Assembly: GCA_018812885.1 (NCBI GenBank)
Contig: JAHJCW010000329.1
Location: 1 to 8,481 of the forward strand
DNA from: a bacterium
GTDB taxonomy: Bacteria > Fidelibacterota > Marinisomatia > Marinisomatales > JAHJCW01
DNA: 8,481 nucleotides
Direction: 5' to 3'
The position numbers were made by a program, and so were the translations under genes. Numbering within the stretch: the stretch's first letter is position 1; every line of letters starts with the position of its first letter. Positions 1-6,734 of the stretch are shown here, one piece after another. The notes below the pieces were generated by a model. It was not told where the DNA came from and searched no databases. It saw only the letters and a program-made list of their open reading frames with translations.

Positions 1-396
1 CAATTCACTAAATCTCGGATCGTTAGCGGTTTCTTCTTTATGATATCGAAGATTCTCAAGTAGATGAATCTCACCAGCACGCAATCCTAAAGATACATCT
101 CTTGCATCTTCCGAGACACAATCATCAGAAAATTTAATGGGCAATTCGATTAATTCGGCCAATTTTTCACCTACGGGAATTAAGCTTAAGTCGGGTACAA
201 CTTGTCCTTTGGGTCGACCTAAATGTGACATTAATACCACCGATGCTCCGGATTCCAAACAATGATTAATTGTTGGCAGTGCCATTCGAATACGAAAATC
301 GTCAGTTACCACACCATTGGATAGAGGAACATTAAAATCAACACGAATAAGAACTCTTTTATTTTTTAAATCAAAATTATTTATTGTTTTTAGCAA
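1..396 (-). CDS. pgk: Phosphoglycerate kinase, N-terminal third (cut by window edge)
   Basis: Phosphoglycerate kinase of glycolysis/gluconeogenesis (1,3-bisphosphoglycerate + ADP to 3-phosphoglycerate + ATP), cytosolic. Translating the minus strand from 396 gives 132 residues with no stop up to the window edge; the whole enzyme is usually about 400 residues, so the C-terminal nucleotide-binding domain is outside. Visible family motifs are RVDFNVP (18-24) with substrate-binding Asp20 and Asn22, Arg35 in DDFRIR, SHLGRPKG (57-64) with His58 and Arg61, and ENLRYHKEE (114-122) with Arg117. The start is a TTG: the upstream in-frame stop is the TAA of the preceding comF gene, only five codons separate it from this TTG, and the first in-frame ATG is codon 38, which is already past essential motifs. 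An AAGGA lies 9 nt upstream. It is probably co-transcribed with comF, 15 nt away. The assignment is very secure; only the exact start is inferred. Confidence 0.96.
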   Translation of the reverse strand, partial: MLKTINNFDLKNKRVLIRVDFNVPLSNGVVTDDFRIRMALPTINHCLESGASVVLMSHLGRPKGQVVPDLSLIPVGEKLAELIELPIKFSDDCVSEDARDVSLGLRAGEIHLLENLRYHKEETANDPRFSEL

Positions 397-405
397 TGTA
401 AATTT

Positions 406-410
406 TCCTT
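406..410 (-). promoter_or_regulatory. Ribosome binding site for the TTG start of pgk
   Basis: The minus strand reads AAGGA nine bases before the TTG start codon of pgk, inside the 15-nt gap after the comF stop. It is the clearest purine-rich site near the conserved N-terminus and is what decides the TTG start. Confidence 0.6.
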
Positions 411-411
411 T

Positions 412-1092
412 TTAATATCCAAATTGGGGAGTACAACAGGAAACACCTGTTATTTTGCTAGCGCCACAATTTTTTAATACTACTGCACATGCTGATAATG
501 TTGCACCGGTGGTAATAACATCATCTACAATAGCAATGGAAAGTGAATCAATTGTATTTGTTGAAGTAAATGCATTTTCCATATTTTTTTTACGTTCAGT
601 AGCTGACAAATCAGTTTGAGTACTAGTATATTTTATTCTTTTTAGCAAATTATATTGATATGGAACATTCCATGCTTTTGCTAGTCCTTTACAGATCCAT
701 TCAGATTGATTATAACCACGTTCTCTATTCTTTACCGAATTAAGAGGAATCGCTGTAAGTAAATCTATTTCCCCTAATTCATCAATTGGAATCTCTGCTG
801 CCATCCTACGACCTAATTCTTCTCCCAGTCTTGGTTGATTATGATACTTAACATTATGAATTATATCATTTACTGCATCGATTGCGTACCAAGAAGAATA
901 AACTTCATCAATTCCTTCTGGAAATCTTAATTTATCAATCCAATCTTCTAACCAGGTTGGTTCAAATCTAGAAAAACAACGTTTACAAATACAATTTTGA
1001 CTTTCTTCCACATAATTATTGCAAATAACACAATTATTCGGATATACAATATCCTTAATTCCATTAAAAACTGATTGAAGCAAATACGCCAT
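412..1092 (-). CDS. comF: ComF-family phosphoribosyltransferase-like protein
   Basis: ComF/GntX family protein, 226 residues, the usual length. The N-terminus carries a zinc-ribbon-like cysteine set: CVIC at 21-24 and CICKRC at 34-39, giving a C21-x2-C24...C36-x2-C39 pair. The middle holds the family motif NRERGYNQS (122-130). The C-terminal phosphoribosyltransferase fold shows the PRPP-binding loop VDDVITTGAT (189-198). Members are linked to DNA uptake in transformable bacteria (ComFC), but many genomes without known competence carry one, and the biochemical reaction is not settled, so DNA uptake here is only a possibility. The gene starts at an ATG without a strong Shine-Dalgarno. It is the first gene of a likely two-gene unit with pgk, which begins 15 nt after its stop in the same reading frame. 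No competence genes are visible nearby. Confidence 0.92.
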   Translation of the reverse strand: MAYLLQSVFNGIKDIVYPNNCVICNNYVEESQNCICKRCFSRFEPTWLEDWIDKLRFPEGIDEVYSSWYAIDAVNDIIHNVKYHNQPRLGEELGRRMAAEIPIDELGEIDLLTAIPLNSVKNRERGYNQSEWICKGLAKAWNVPYQYNLLKRIKYTSTQTDLSATERKKNMENAFTSTNTIDSLSIAIVDDVITTGATLSACAVVLKNCGASKITGVSCCTPQFGY

Positions 1093-1212
1093 ATTTATAG
1101 AATGTCCATTTCAATTAATGTTAAAGTTAACCGATAATAATTAATTTTTACAACTGTATAATCAACGATAATAACGTGTTCCATTAATAAAATTTATAAT
1201 TATTTTCTAACT
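1093..1212. promoter_or_regulatory. Divergent promoter region between comF-pgk and the double-receiver gene
   Basis: This 120-nt, very AT-rich gap lies between divergently transcribed genes and so must contain the promoters of both, or at least the start of both transcripts. On the plus strand a perfect TATAAT occurs at 1157-1162, about 50 nt before the ATG at 1213, but no convincing -35 hexamer lies 16-18 nt upstream of it. No clear candidate was found on the minus strand. The plus-strand gene has no Shine-Dalgarno before its ATG. The location is well supported by gene orientation; the specific hexamer is a guess. Confidence 0.4.
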
Positions 1213-4194
1213 ATGATAAAACGGTCAAATAGCCATTCAACACAACTTGAACTTCAAGATTTGATGCTATATCGAATCCATGAGATACTTCTTGTTGCAA
1301 GTCCCTATGATGCTTTTATCTTGGAGGAGGATGGAAGGCTTACCGAACAAATACTTAATGAATATTTAGCAATGAACTTTTATCAATCGCCTCGCCTGTG
1401 GCGGGTTGAAACTGGTGAATCGGCGTTAAACTTAATGACCAAACGCGATTTCGATGTCGTTATTGTTATGTTACGTTTAGCAGATATGGATTCAATTCAA
1501 TTATGTTCGAAGATTAAGGAATTATATCCCAAAAGGCCAATCATATTGTTAATATTCGATGAATCTGAAATTGATGATATACCGTCTGATACACTCCATG
1601 AAAATATTGATAATGTGTTTATATGGACAGGCAATCCTAATGTATTTCCGGCAATGATGAAATATTTAGAAGATAATAAAAACGCTAAACGTGATATTAT
1701 TCTTGGTGGTGTGCGTACGATAATTTTTATCGAAGATAATCCGCGTTACTATTCTACGATCTTACCACTTTTATATAAAGAAATAATGTTCCATACTCAA
1801 AACCTTGTTGATAAGAGCTTAAATGCTACTAACAGACTGATTCATTTACGCGGACGGACAAAAGTATTGTTGGCAAGCACTTTTGAAGAAGCAGAGAATT
1901 ATTTTAATCTGTATAGAGATAATACACTCGGAATTATTTCGGATGTCCGATTTCCCAAAAATGGCAAAATTGATAAAACTGCCGGTATTCAGTTTACTAA
2001 TTATGTTCGACAAAATGAACCCTACATACCTGTTGTTATACAATCTTCCAATATAGAAAGTACCAAGAAAGCTAAAGCAGTAAATGCGGATTTCCTTCAC
2101 AAACACTCTCAATCATTGTTAAAAGATTTGCGGAAATTCATGTTAGGTAATTTTGGTTTTGGTGATTTTATTTTCCGAGATTTAAATGACAAAGAAATAT
2201 CCAGAGCGAGTGATATTCAAGAACTTTATGATATTTTGCACACTCTTCCACAAGAATCATTGTTATTTCATTCCAGGTTTAATCATTTTTCAAACTGGTT
2301 AGCTAATCGCGGTGAATTCAATTTAGCTACTATTATACGACCTGTTTCTGTTGAAGATTTCAAAGATACTGAGGAGTTAAGAAGCTATCTTGTTAAATCG
2401 TTAGCAACTGTTTTGAATGTCCAACATGATAAAGACATCATTGATTTTTCAATAGATAAATTAAAACATAATATTCCATTTTTACGAATTGGGAAAGGTT
2501 CACTTGGTGGCAAAGCACGCGGTCTTTTGTTTATGAATCGCATAATTGCAGATTCTAACATTAATAATAAATTCACGAATGTTAATATTAGAATCCCAAA
2601 AGCAGTTGTAATCGGGACAAAAGAGTTTGATAAGTTCGTTAATAATAACGATTTAATAGATAATGCACTTTCGTGTAATACTAACACAGAAGTAACAAAT
2701 CTATTTTTAACAAAATCATTATCTTCCGAATTAGTCAGAATACTTGATAATTTTCTAAAACACGTTAAATTTCCATTAGCCGTCAGATCTTCTAGTTTAT
2801 TAGAGGATTCACAATTTCAACCATTAGCAGGATTATATTCTACTTTTATGCTGCCTAATTCTTCTAAGAATAGGAAACAGAGATTAGATCAATTATGCGA
2901 AGCTATCATTAGAATTTATGCTTCAACCTATTTTACTGATCCTAAGGCACTTTTGGAGAACTCGTCTTATCGCACAGAAGAAGAGAAAATGGGCATAATA
3001 ATTATGGAAATGGTCGGTCAAAAATTTGATAATAGATACTATCCTACTATAAGCGGTGTCGCTCGGAATATCAATTTCTATCCGGTTTCTTATATGGAAC
3101 GCGAAGAAGGGGTAGCCTCTATTGCACTCGGGTTGGGAAAGGGAGTAATGGCAGGAGAAAAATCTTTACGGTTTAGTCCTAAATTTCCAAACATACTACC
3201 TCAACATTTTTCAGTTAATGAAACCATCAAATCTTCACAAAATAAATTTTATGCATTGGACTTAAATCACAATCCGGATTTACTTATTAACGGTGAAAAT
3301 GATAACCTAATAAAATGTGATTTGTCCACAGCAGAAAAGGATGATCAATTATTTTGGGCAGGAAGTGTAGTTTCAATAAATGATAATATAGTACGTGATT
3401 CGTTACATTATAGTGGTACGCGCGTTATAACTTTTGCCCAGATATTGAAATGGAATCAATTTCCGTTGCCAGAATTATTAATTGAATTGTTAGAAATCGG
3501 GAGAACTGCTTTAGGCAATCCGGTTGAAATTGAATTTTCCGTTAATTTAAATCGTAAAACTAGTAAAGCGGAATTCTGTTTGTTACAAATTAGACCAATG
3601 TTAATGAGCGGAAGCCACCGATTATATGAGCAAATAAATTATCATAAAGATGATCTCTTATGTAAGAGTACAGTAGCACTCGGAAACGGCTCTATTAACG
3701 ATATTCACAATATAATTTATGTCGACATTAAAAAATTTAATATCGCCAAAACGAGGGTCATTTCAGAAGAAATAGAAATTTTTAATAAAAAACTTGGGAA
3801 GAATAATCCTTATCTATTAATTGGTCCCGGTCGTTGGGGTACTGCTGATGAATGGCTTGGAATACCGGTTGATTGGAATCAAATCTCAAATACAGCGGCA
3901 ATCGTAGAAGTTGGATTGGAAAAACTACCAATTGATCCATCCTTTGGAACACACTTTTTTCAAAATATTGCCGGCATGCGAATTGGTTATTTTACAATTA
4001 GTCATAAAGGAAAACAGGATTGCATCAATCACAAGAATATTACGAATTTACCAATCCGTGAAAAAATGGAATACACCACTTGGATCAAGGTCAAAAAACC
4101 ACTTGTTATAAATATAAATGGGAATACCGGCGAAGGTATCATTGCTAAATTTTCGAAAGAAATAATGGATGAAGATGACTCCACGGGGATATAA
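1213..4194 (+). CDS. Two-receiver/PPDK-type ATP-grasp signalling protein of unknown function
   Basis: A 993-residue, probably cytosolic protein of the type often annotated as PEP/pyruvate-binding domain or PEP synthase-like. Residues about 22-153 look like a receiver fold that has lost its active site: no acidic pair after the first strand, and Met86 or Leu87 near where the phospho-accepting Asp would lie. Residues about 168-312 form a second receiver that keeps all key positions: Glu174/Asp175, Asp244 in IISDVRF, Ser278/Ser279 and Lys297, with a longer than usual insert after the first strand. From about 420 to 800 the N-terminal ATP-grasp region of PPDK/PEP synthase is recognisable: GKGSLGGKARGL (428-439), LAVRSSS (522-528) with Arg525, EIEFSV (772-777) and LLQIRPM (790-796). 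The swivelling phosphohistidine domain and the PEP/pyruvate TIM barrel of PPDK are absent. Instead residues about 820-990 carry conserved-looking motifs GPGRWGT (871-877) and DPSFGTHFFQN (908-918), of unknown role. It is therefore not expected to make PEP. A receiver-controlled ATP-dependent phosphotransferase or ligase is an inference. The aldehyde dehydrogenase gene follows after 30 nt. Confidence 0.85.
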   Translation: MIKRSNSHSTQLELQDLMLYRIHEILLVASPYDAFILEEDGRLTEQILNEYLAMNFYQSPRLWRVETGESALNLMTKRDFDVVIVMLRLADMDSIQLCSKIKELYPKRPIILLIFDESEIDDIPSDTLHENIDNVFIWTGNPNVFPAMMKYLEDNKNAKRDIILGGVRTIIFIEDNPRYYSTILPLLYKEIMFHTQNLVDKSLNATNRLIHLRGRTKVLLASTFEEAENYFNLYRDNTLGIISDVRFPKNGKIDKTAGIQFTNYVRQNEPYIPVVIQSSNIESTKKAKAVNADFLHKHSQSLLKDLRKFMLGNFGFGDFIFRDLNDKEISRASDIQELYDILHTLPQESLLFHSRFNHFSNWLANRGEFNLATIIRPVSVEDFKDTEELRSYLVKSLATVLNVQHDKDIIDFSIDKLKHNIPFLRIGKGSLGGKARGLLFMNRIIADSNINNKFTNVNIRIPKAVVIGTKEFDKFVNNNDLIDNALSCNTNTEVTNLFLTKSLSSELVRILDNFLKHVKFPLAVRSSSLLEDSQFQPLAGLYSTFMLPNSSKNRKQRLDQLCEAIIRIYASTYFTDPKALLENSSYRTEEEKMGIIIMEMVGQKFDNRYYPTISGVARNINFYPVSYMEREEGVASIALGLGKGVMAGEKSLRFSPKFPNILPQHFSVNETIKSSQNKFYALDLNHNPDLLINGENDNLIKCDLSTAEKDDQLFWAGSVVSINDNIVRDSLHYSGTRVITFAQILKWNQFPLPELLIELLEIGRTALGNPVEIEFSVNLNRKTSKAEFCLLQIRPMLMSGSHRLYEQINYHKDDLLCKSTVALGNGSINDIHNIIYVDIKKFNIAKTRVISEEIEIFNKKLGKNNPYLLIGPGRWGTADEWLGIPVDWNQISNTAAIVEVGLEKLPIDPSFGTHFFQNIAGMRIGYFTISHKGKQDCINHKNITNLPIREKMEYTTWIKVKKPLVININGNTGEGIIAKFSKEIMDEDDSTGI

Positions 4195-4224
4195 TTCTTA
4201 CTCATAATTATTGAGCTCATTATT

Positions 4225-5595
4225 ATGCTGCAATCTTTAAATCCATTCAATCAAGAAATTATTCAGAGTTATAAAGAATATTCGCAAAATGAAATAGAAA
4301 ATATTATCTTAAAATCTGATGCCGCTTTCAAAGAATGGAGACAAACGGAATTCGCTATCCGTTCAAAATTGCTGCGTAATACTGCTTCAACCCTGAAAAA
4401 GAATATTGAAGAATATTCAAATATTATTACGATGGAAATGGGGAAACCAATTCGTGAGAGTCGGGCAGAAATCGAAAAATGTGCATGGGTTTGCGAGTAC
4501 TACGCTGAAAATAGTGAAAAATTCCTTTCGCCGCAGGAAGTTAAAACTGATGCATCAAAAAGCTATGTTGCTTTTCAACCATTAGGAGTGATACTTGCCG
4601 TAATGCCCTGGAATTTTCCGTTCTGGCAAGTTTTTCGATTTGCAGCTCCCACTCTAATGGCAGGAAATGTTGGAATTCTTAAACATTCTTCTAATGTATC
4701 AGGTTGTGCATTGGCAATTGAACAAATTTTCCGCGATGCCGGTTTTCCAAAAAATGCATTCCGAACTTTATTAATCAATAGCAAAAAAGTAGCTTCAATA
4801 ATTGAAAATCCAACAGTTAAGGCAGTTACTTTAACAGGTAGTACGCCTGCCGGGAAAGCGGTAGCCTCAAAAGCGAGTGAAATGCTTAAGAAAACGGTAT
4901 TGGAACTCGGTGGAAGCGATCCATATATTATTTTGGAAGATGCGGATTTACAAAAAGCTGTGAACTCTTGCAGTTTTAGCCGGTTACTAAACGCAGGGCA
5001 AAGCTGCATCGCTGCCAAGCGGTTTATTGTTGTTGAATCAGTTCTACAGGATTTTCTGTCTCTCTTGATTTATAATATGAAAAATATGGTAATGGGTGAC
5101 CCATTGGATGAAAATACAAATATGGGACCTATGGCACGTATCGATTTACGCGATGAGCTGCACGAACAGGTAGTTAAAAGTATGGAATTGGGTGCACAAT
5201 TATTATTAGGCGGACAAATACCGCCGGGCAAAGCAGCATTTTATCCACCGACAATTTTAACGGATGTAAAACCCGGCATGCCTGCGTTTGATGAAGAATT
5301 ATTCGGTCCAGTAGCTGCCATCGTCCCTGCCAAGGACGAAGAGGAAGCAATTCAATTGGCAAATAATTCAGTTTTTGGTTTAGGTGCAGCCGTATTTACA
5401 AAAGATGTAAAACATGGAGAAATGATTGCGGCTGAAAAACTTGAAGCGGGTAGTTGTTTTGTGAACGATTTTGTAAAATCAGATCCGCGCTTACCATTTG
5501 GCGGTATTAAACAAAGCGGCTACGGCAGGGAATTATCGGATTTTGGAATCCGTGAGTTTGTAAATATTAAGACTGTTTATTTAAGAACGCGTTAA
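4225..5595 (+). CDS. sad: Succinate-semialdehyde dehydrogenase, Sad/YneI type (NAD(P)+-dependent aldehyde dehydrogenase)
   Basis: Aldehyde dehydrogenase superfamily, 456 residues, full length. It matches the E. coli Sad (YneI) subgroup from memory, sharing the start NP, EMGKPI (71-76), MPWNFPFWQV (127-136), LKHSSNVSGCA (152-162), VLELGGSDP (225-233), GPMARIDLRDELH (301-313), and the end FGGIKQSGYGREL (425-437). Catalytic residues are present: Asn130, Lys153, Glu227 and nucleophile Cys261 in NAGQSCIAAKRF, with Glu358 in EELFGPV contacting the cofactor. The expected reaction is oxidation of succinic semialdehyde to succinate, feeding the TCA cycle from GABA or related substrates. KH after the cofactor-binding strand, rather than KP as in GabD, fits the Sad group, and the substrate could be another short semialdehyde. 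It starts 30 nt after the preceding gene with only a weak TGAG upstream, so it may be co-transcribed with it. No GABA transaminase gene is in view. Confidence 0.9.
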   Translation: MLQSLNPFNQEIIQSYKEYSQNEIENIILKSDAAFKEWRQTEFAIRSKLLRNTASTLKKNIEEYSNIITMEMGKPIRESRAEIEKCAWVCEYYAENSEKFLSPQEVKTDASKSYVAFQPLGVILAVMPWNFPFWQVFRFAAPTLMAGNVGILKHSSNVSGCALAIEQIFRDAGFPKNAFRTLLINSKKVASIIENPTVKAVTLTGSTPAGKAVASKASEMLKKTVLELGGSDPYIILEDADLQKAVNSCSFSRLLNAGQSCIAAKRFIVVESVLQDFLSLLIYNMKNMVMGDPLDENTNMGPMARIDLRDELHEQVVKSMELGAQLLLGGQIPPGKAAFYPPTILTDVKPGMPAFDEELFGPVAAIVPAKDEEEAIQLANNSVFGLGAAVFTKDVKHGEMIAAEKLEAGSCFVNDFVKSDPRLPFGGIKQSGYGRELSDFGIREFVNIKTVYLRTR

Positions 5596-5600
5596 AAGAT

Positions 5601-5750
5601 TTTTAACCACGAATTAAACGAAGGACACGAATGATAAGAACAGATGAAACGAAAAATATAAAAATTCTATTCGTTAATTTCGATTAATTCGTTGTTAAAA
5701 TTATTTGTGTAATTAGTGAAATTCGTTGTTATTTTTTTCGTCTTTTTCGT
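5601..5750. repeat. 9-nt-phased ACGAA/TTCGT inverted repeat in the sad-ppk2 gap
   Basis: The 249-nt gap between sad and ppk2 holds a structured repeat. On the left, ACGAA starts at 5609, 5618 and 5627 (steps of exactly 9 nt) and again at 5649. On the right, TTCGT or TTCGA starts at 5670, 5679 and 5688 (again steps of 9), then at 5722, 5737 and 5746 (9 between the last two). The segment 5601-5632 is the reverse complement of 5669-5700 without gaps at 26 of 32 positions, 20 of the inner-to-outer 22 at the gene-proximal ends, leaving a 36-nt loop. A transcript would fold into a long AU-rich stem. There is no stop-coupled GC stem plus U-run typical of an intrinsic terminator, although T-rich tracts follow at 5731-5747. 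Such CACGAA-type intergenic repeats occur in several bacterial groups; their role is not known to me. The remainder, 5751-5844, is AT-rich and carries a possible -10 (TATAAA at 5796) for ppk2 but no clear -35. Confidence 0.75.
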
Positions 5751-5844
5751 TGTAAATAATAAACTAAAACTTATCTGTTTCAATCTTCAGCCATTTATAA
5801 ATAACTTTAATTGTCTATTAATTAAATAATTGCATTATTGATAT

Positions 5845-6717
5845 ATGAAAGACTTTTACATAAATCTAAAAAAACTCCCTAACGATTATAAAACAAATAA
5901 AGATTTTCGCGATAAAATCCTTGAAACTAGTTTACAAAGATATATCGAAAAAGTAGAGTTGATGCCCTATCAAGCGGAATTGATAAAATTGCAGGAGCAT
6001 ATTGAAAAATATAAAAAAAAGATGATCATTCTGTTTGATGGTCGCGATGCATCCGGTAAGGGTGGTACCATTAGACGTATTTCAAGATACATGAACGAAA
6101 AACATTATCGTGTTGTGGCACTTGGGAAACCAACTCACAGTCAAAAAACTGAATTACACATCAAACGCTACATCGAACATTTTCCACACGCCGGTGAAAT
6201 AGTGCTATTTGACCGCAGTTGGTACAACCGTGCTATGGTTGAGCCAATCTTTGGATTTTGTTCGCAATCTCAATATCATAAATTCTTAAAGCACGTTAAT
6301 TCCTACGAAAAAACTTTCATCGAAGATGAAAAAACAATCTTGCTAAAATTATATTTTTCGGTTTCAAAAGAAGAACAAGCTCGCCGTTTTGAAAGACGAA
6401 AGAACGATCCTTTACGGCAATGGAAATTGAGTGAAGTAGATCTGCAGGCACTGGAATTATGGGACGAATTCACAAATAAAAAATATCAAATGCTTGTCAA
6501 AACCAGCACAGAATTTGCACCATGGTACATTATCCGTTCAGATGACAAACACCAAGCAAGGCGACAAACATTAAAGTTAATTTTAAACTCGGTGCGATAT
6601 AGGAACCGCAATAAAAAGTTAAATTTCAAAATAGATCCAAAAACAGTAATTACTGCTGAAAAAGAAATTAAGATAATGAAGAAGGATCGTAAAAAATATG
6701 GAAAATTCATGCGGTGA
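5845..6717 (+). CDS. ppk2: Polyphosphate kinase 2, class I, intact copy
   Basis: Single-domain PPK2 of 290 residues, the usual size. The family transfers phosphate between inorganic polyphosphate and nucleotides; class I enzymes mainly convert NDP to NTP using polyP and can run in reverse. Visible motifs are the Walker A loop GRDASGKGGTIRR (66-78), the Walker B stretch LFDRSWYNRAMVEP (121-134), and the Arg-rich lid RRFERRKNDPLRQWKLSEVD (180-199). Also present are ELWDEFTNKKYQML (204-217) and the C-terminal PWYIIRSDDK (226-235). FDRSWYNRA, rather than FNRSYYEE, marks class I rather than class III. Residues about 41-60 form the usual helix before the P-loop. No Shine-Dalgarno is visible before the ATG. 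It starts 249 nt after sad, behind the inverted repeat, so it probably has its own promoter. A second PPK2 follows after 17 nt in the same direction. With the second copy interrupted, this one is likely to supply the activity. Confidence 0.95.
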   Translation: MKDFYINLKKLPNDYKTNKDFRDKILETSLQRYIEKVELMPYQAELIKLQEHIEKYKKKMIILFDGRDASGKGGTIRRISRYMNEKHYRVVALGKPTHSQKTELHIKRYIEHFPHAGEIVLFDRSWYNRAMVEPIFGFCSQSQYHKFLKHVNSYEKTFIEDEKTILLKLYFSVSKEEQARRFERRKNDPLRQWKLSEVDLQALELWDEFTNKKYQMLVKTSTEFAPWYIIRSDDKHQARRQTLKLILNSVRYRNRNKKLNFKIDPKTVITAEKEIKIMKKDRKKYGKFMR

Positions 6718-6734
6718 AAATGGAGTAAAATAAT

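Noticed and set aside
1846..2687. Antisense open frames inside the double-receiver gene
   Set aside because: They lack recognisable motifs and oppose a gene with clear receiver and ATP-grasp motifs.
4203..4224. Palindrome TGAGCTCA just before the sad start as an operator or terminator
   Set aside because: Only the central 8 bases are a perfect palindrome; the flanks pair poorly and there is no T-run, so it is not better than chance.
4575..5362. Antisense open frames inside the aldehyde dehydrogenase gene
   Set aside because: The plus-strand gene is a clear full-length enzyme with all catalytic residues; the reverse frames carry no known motif.
5609..5750. CRISPR array
   Set aside because: The repeated unit is only about 5 nt with 9-nt steps and occurs in both orientations, so there are no repeat-spacer units of the expected size.
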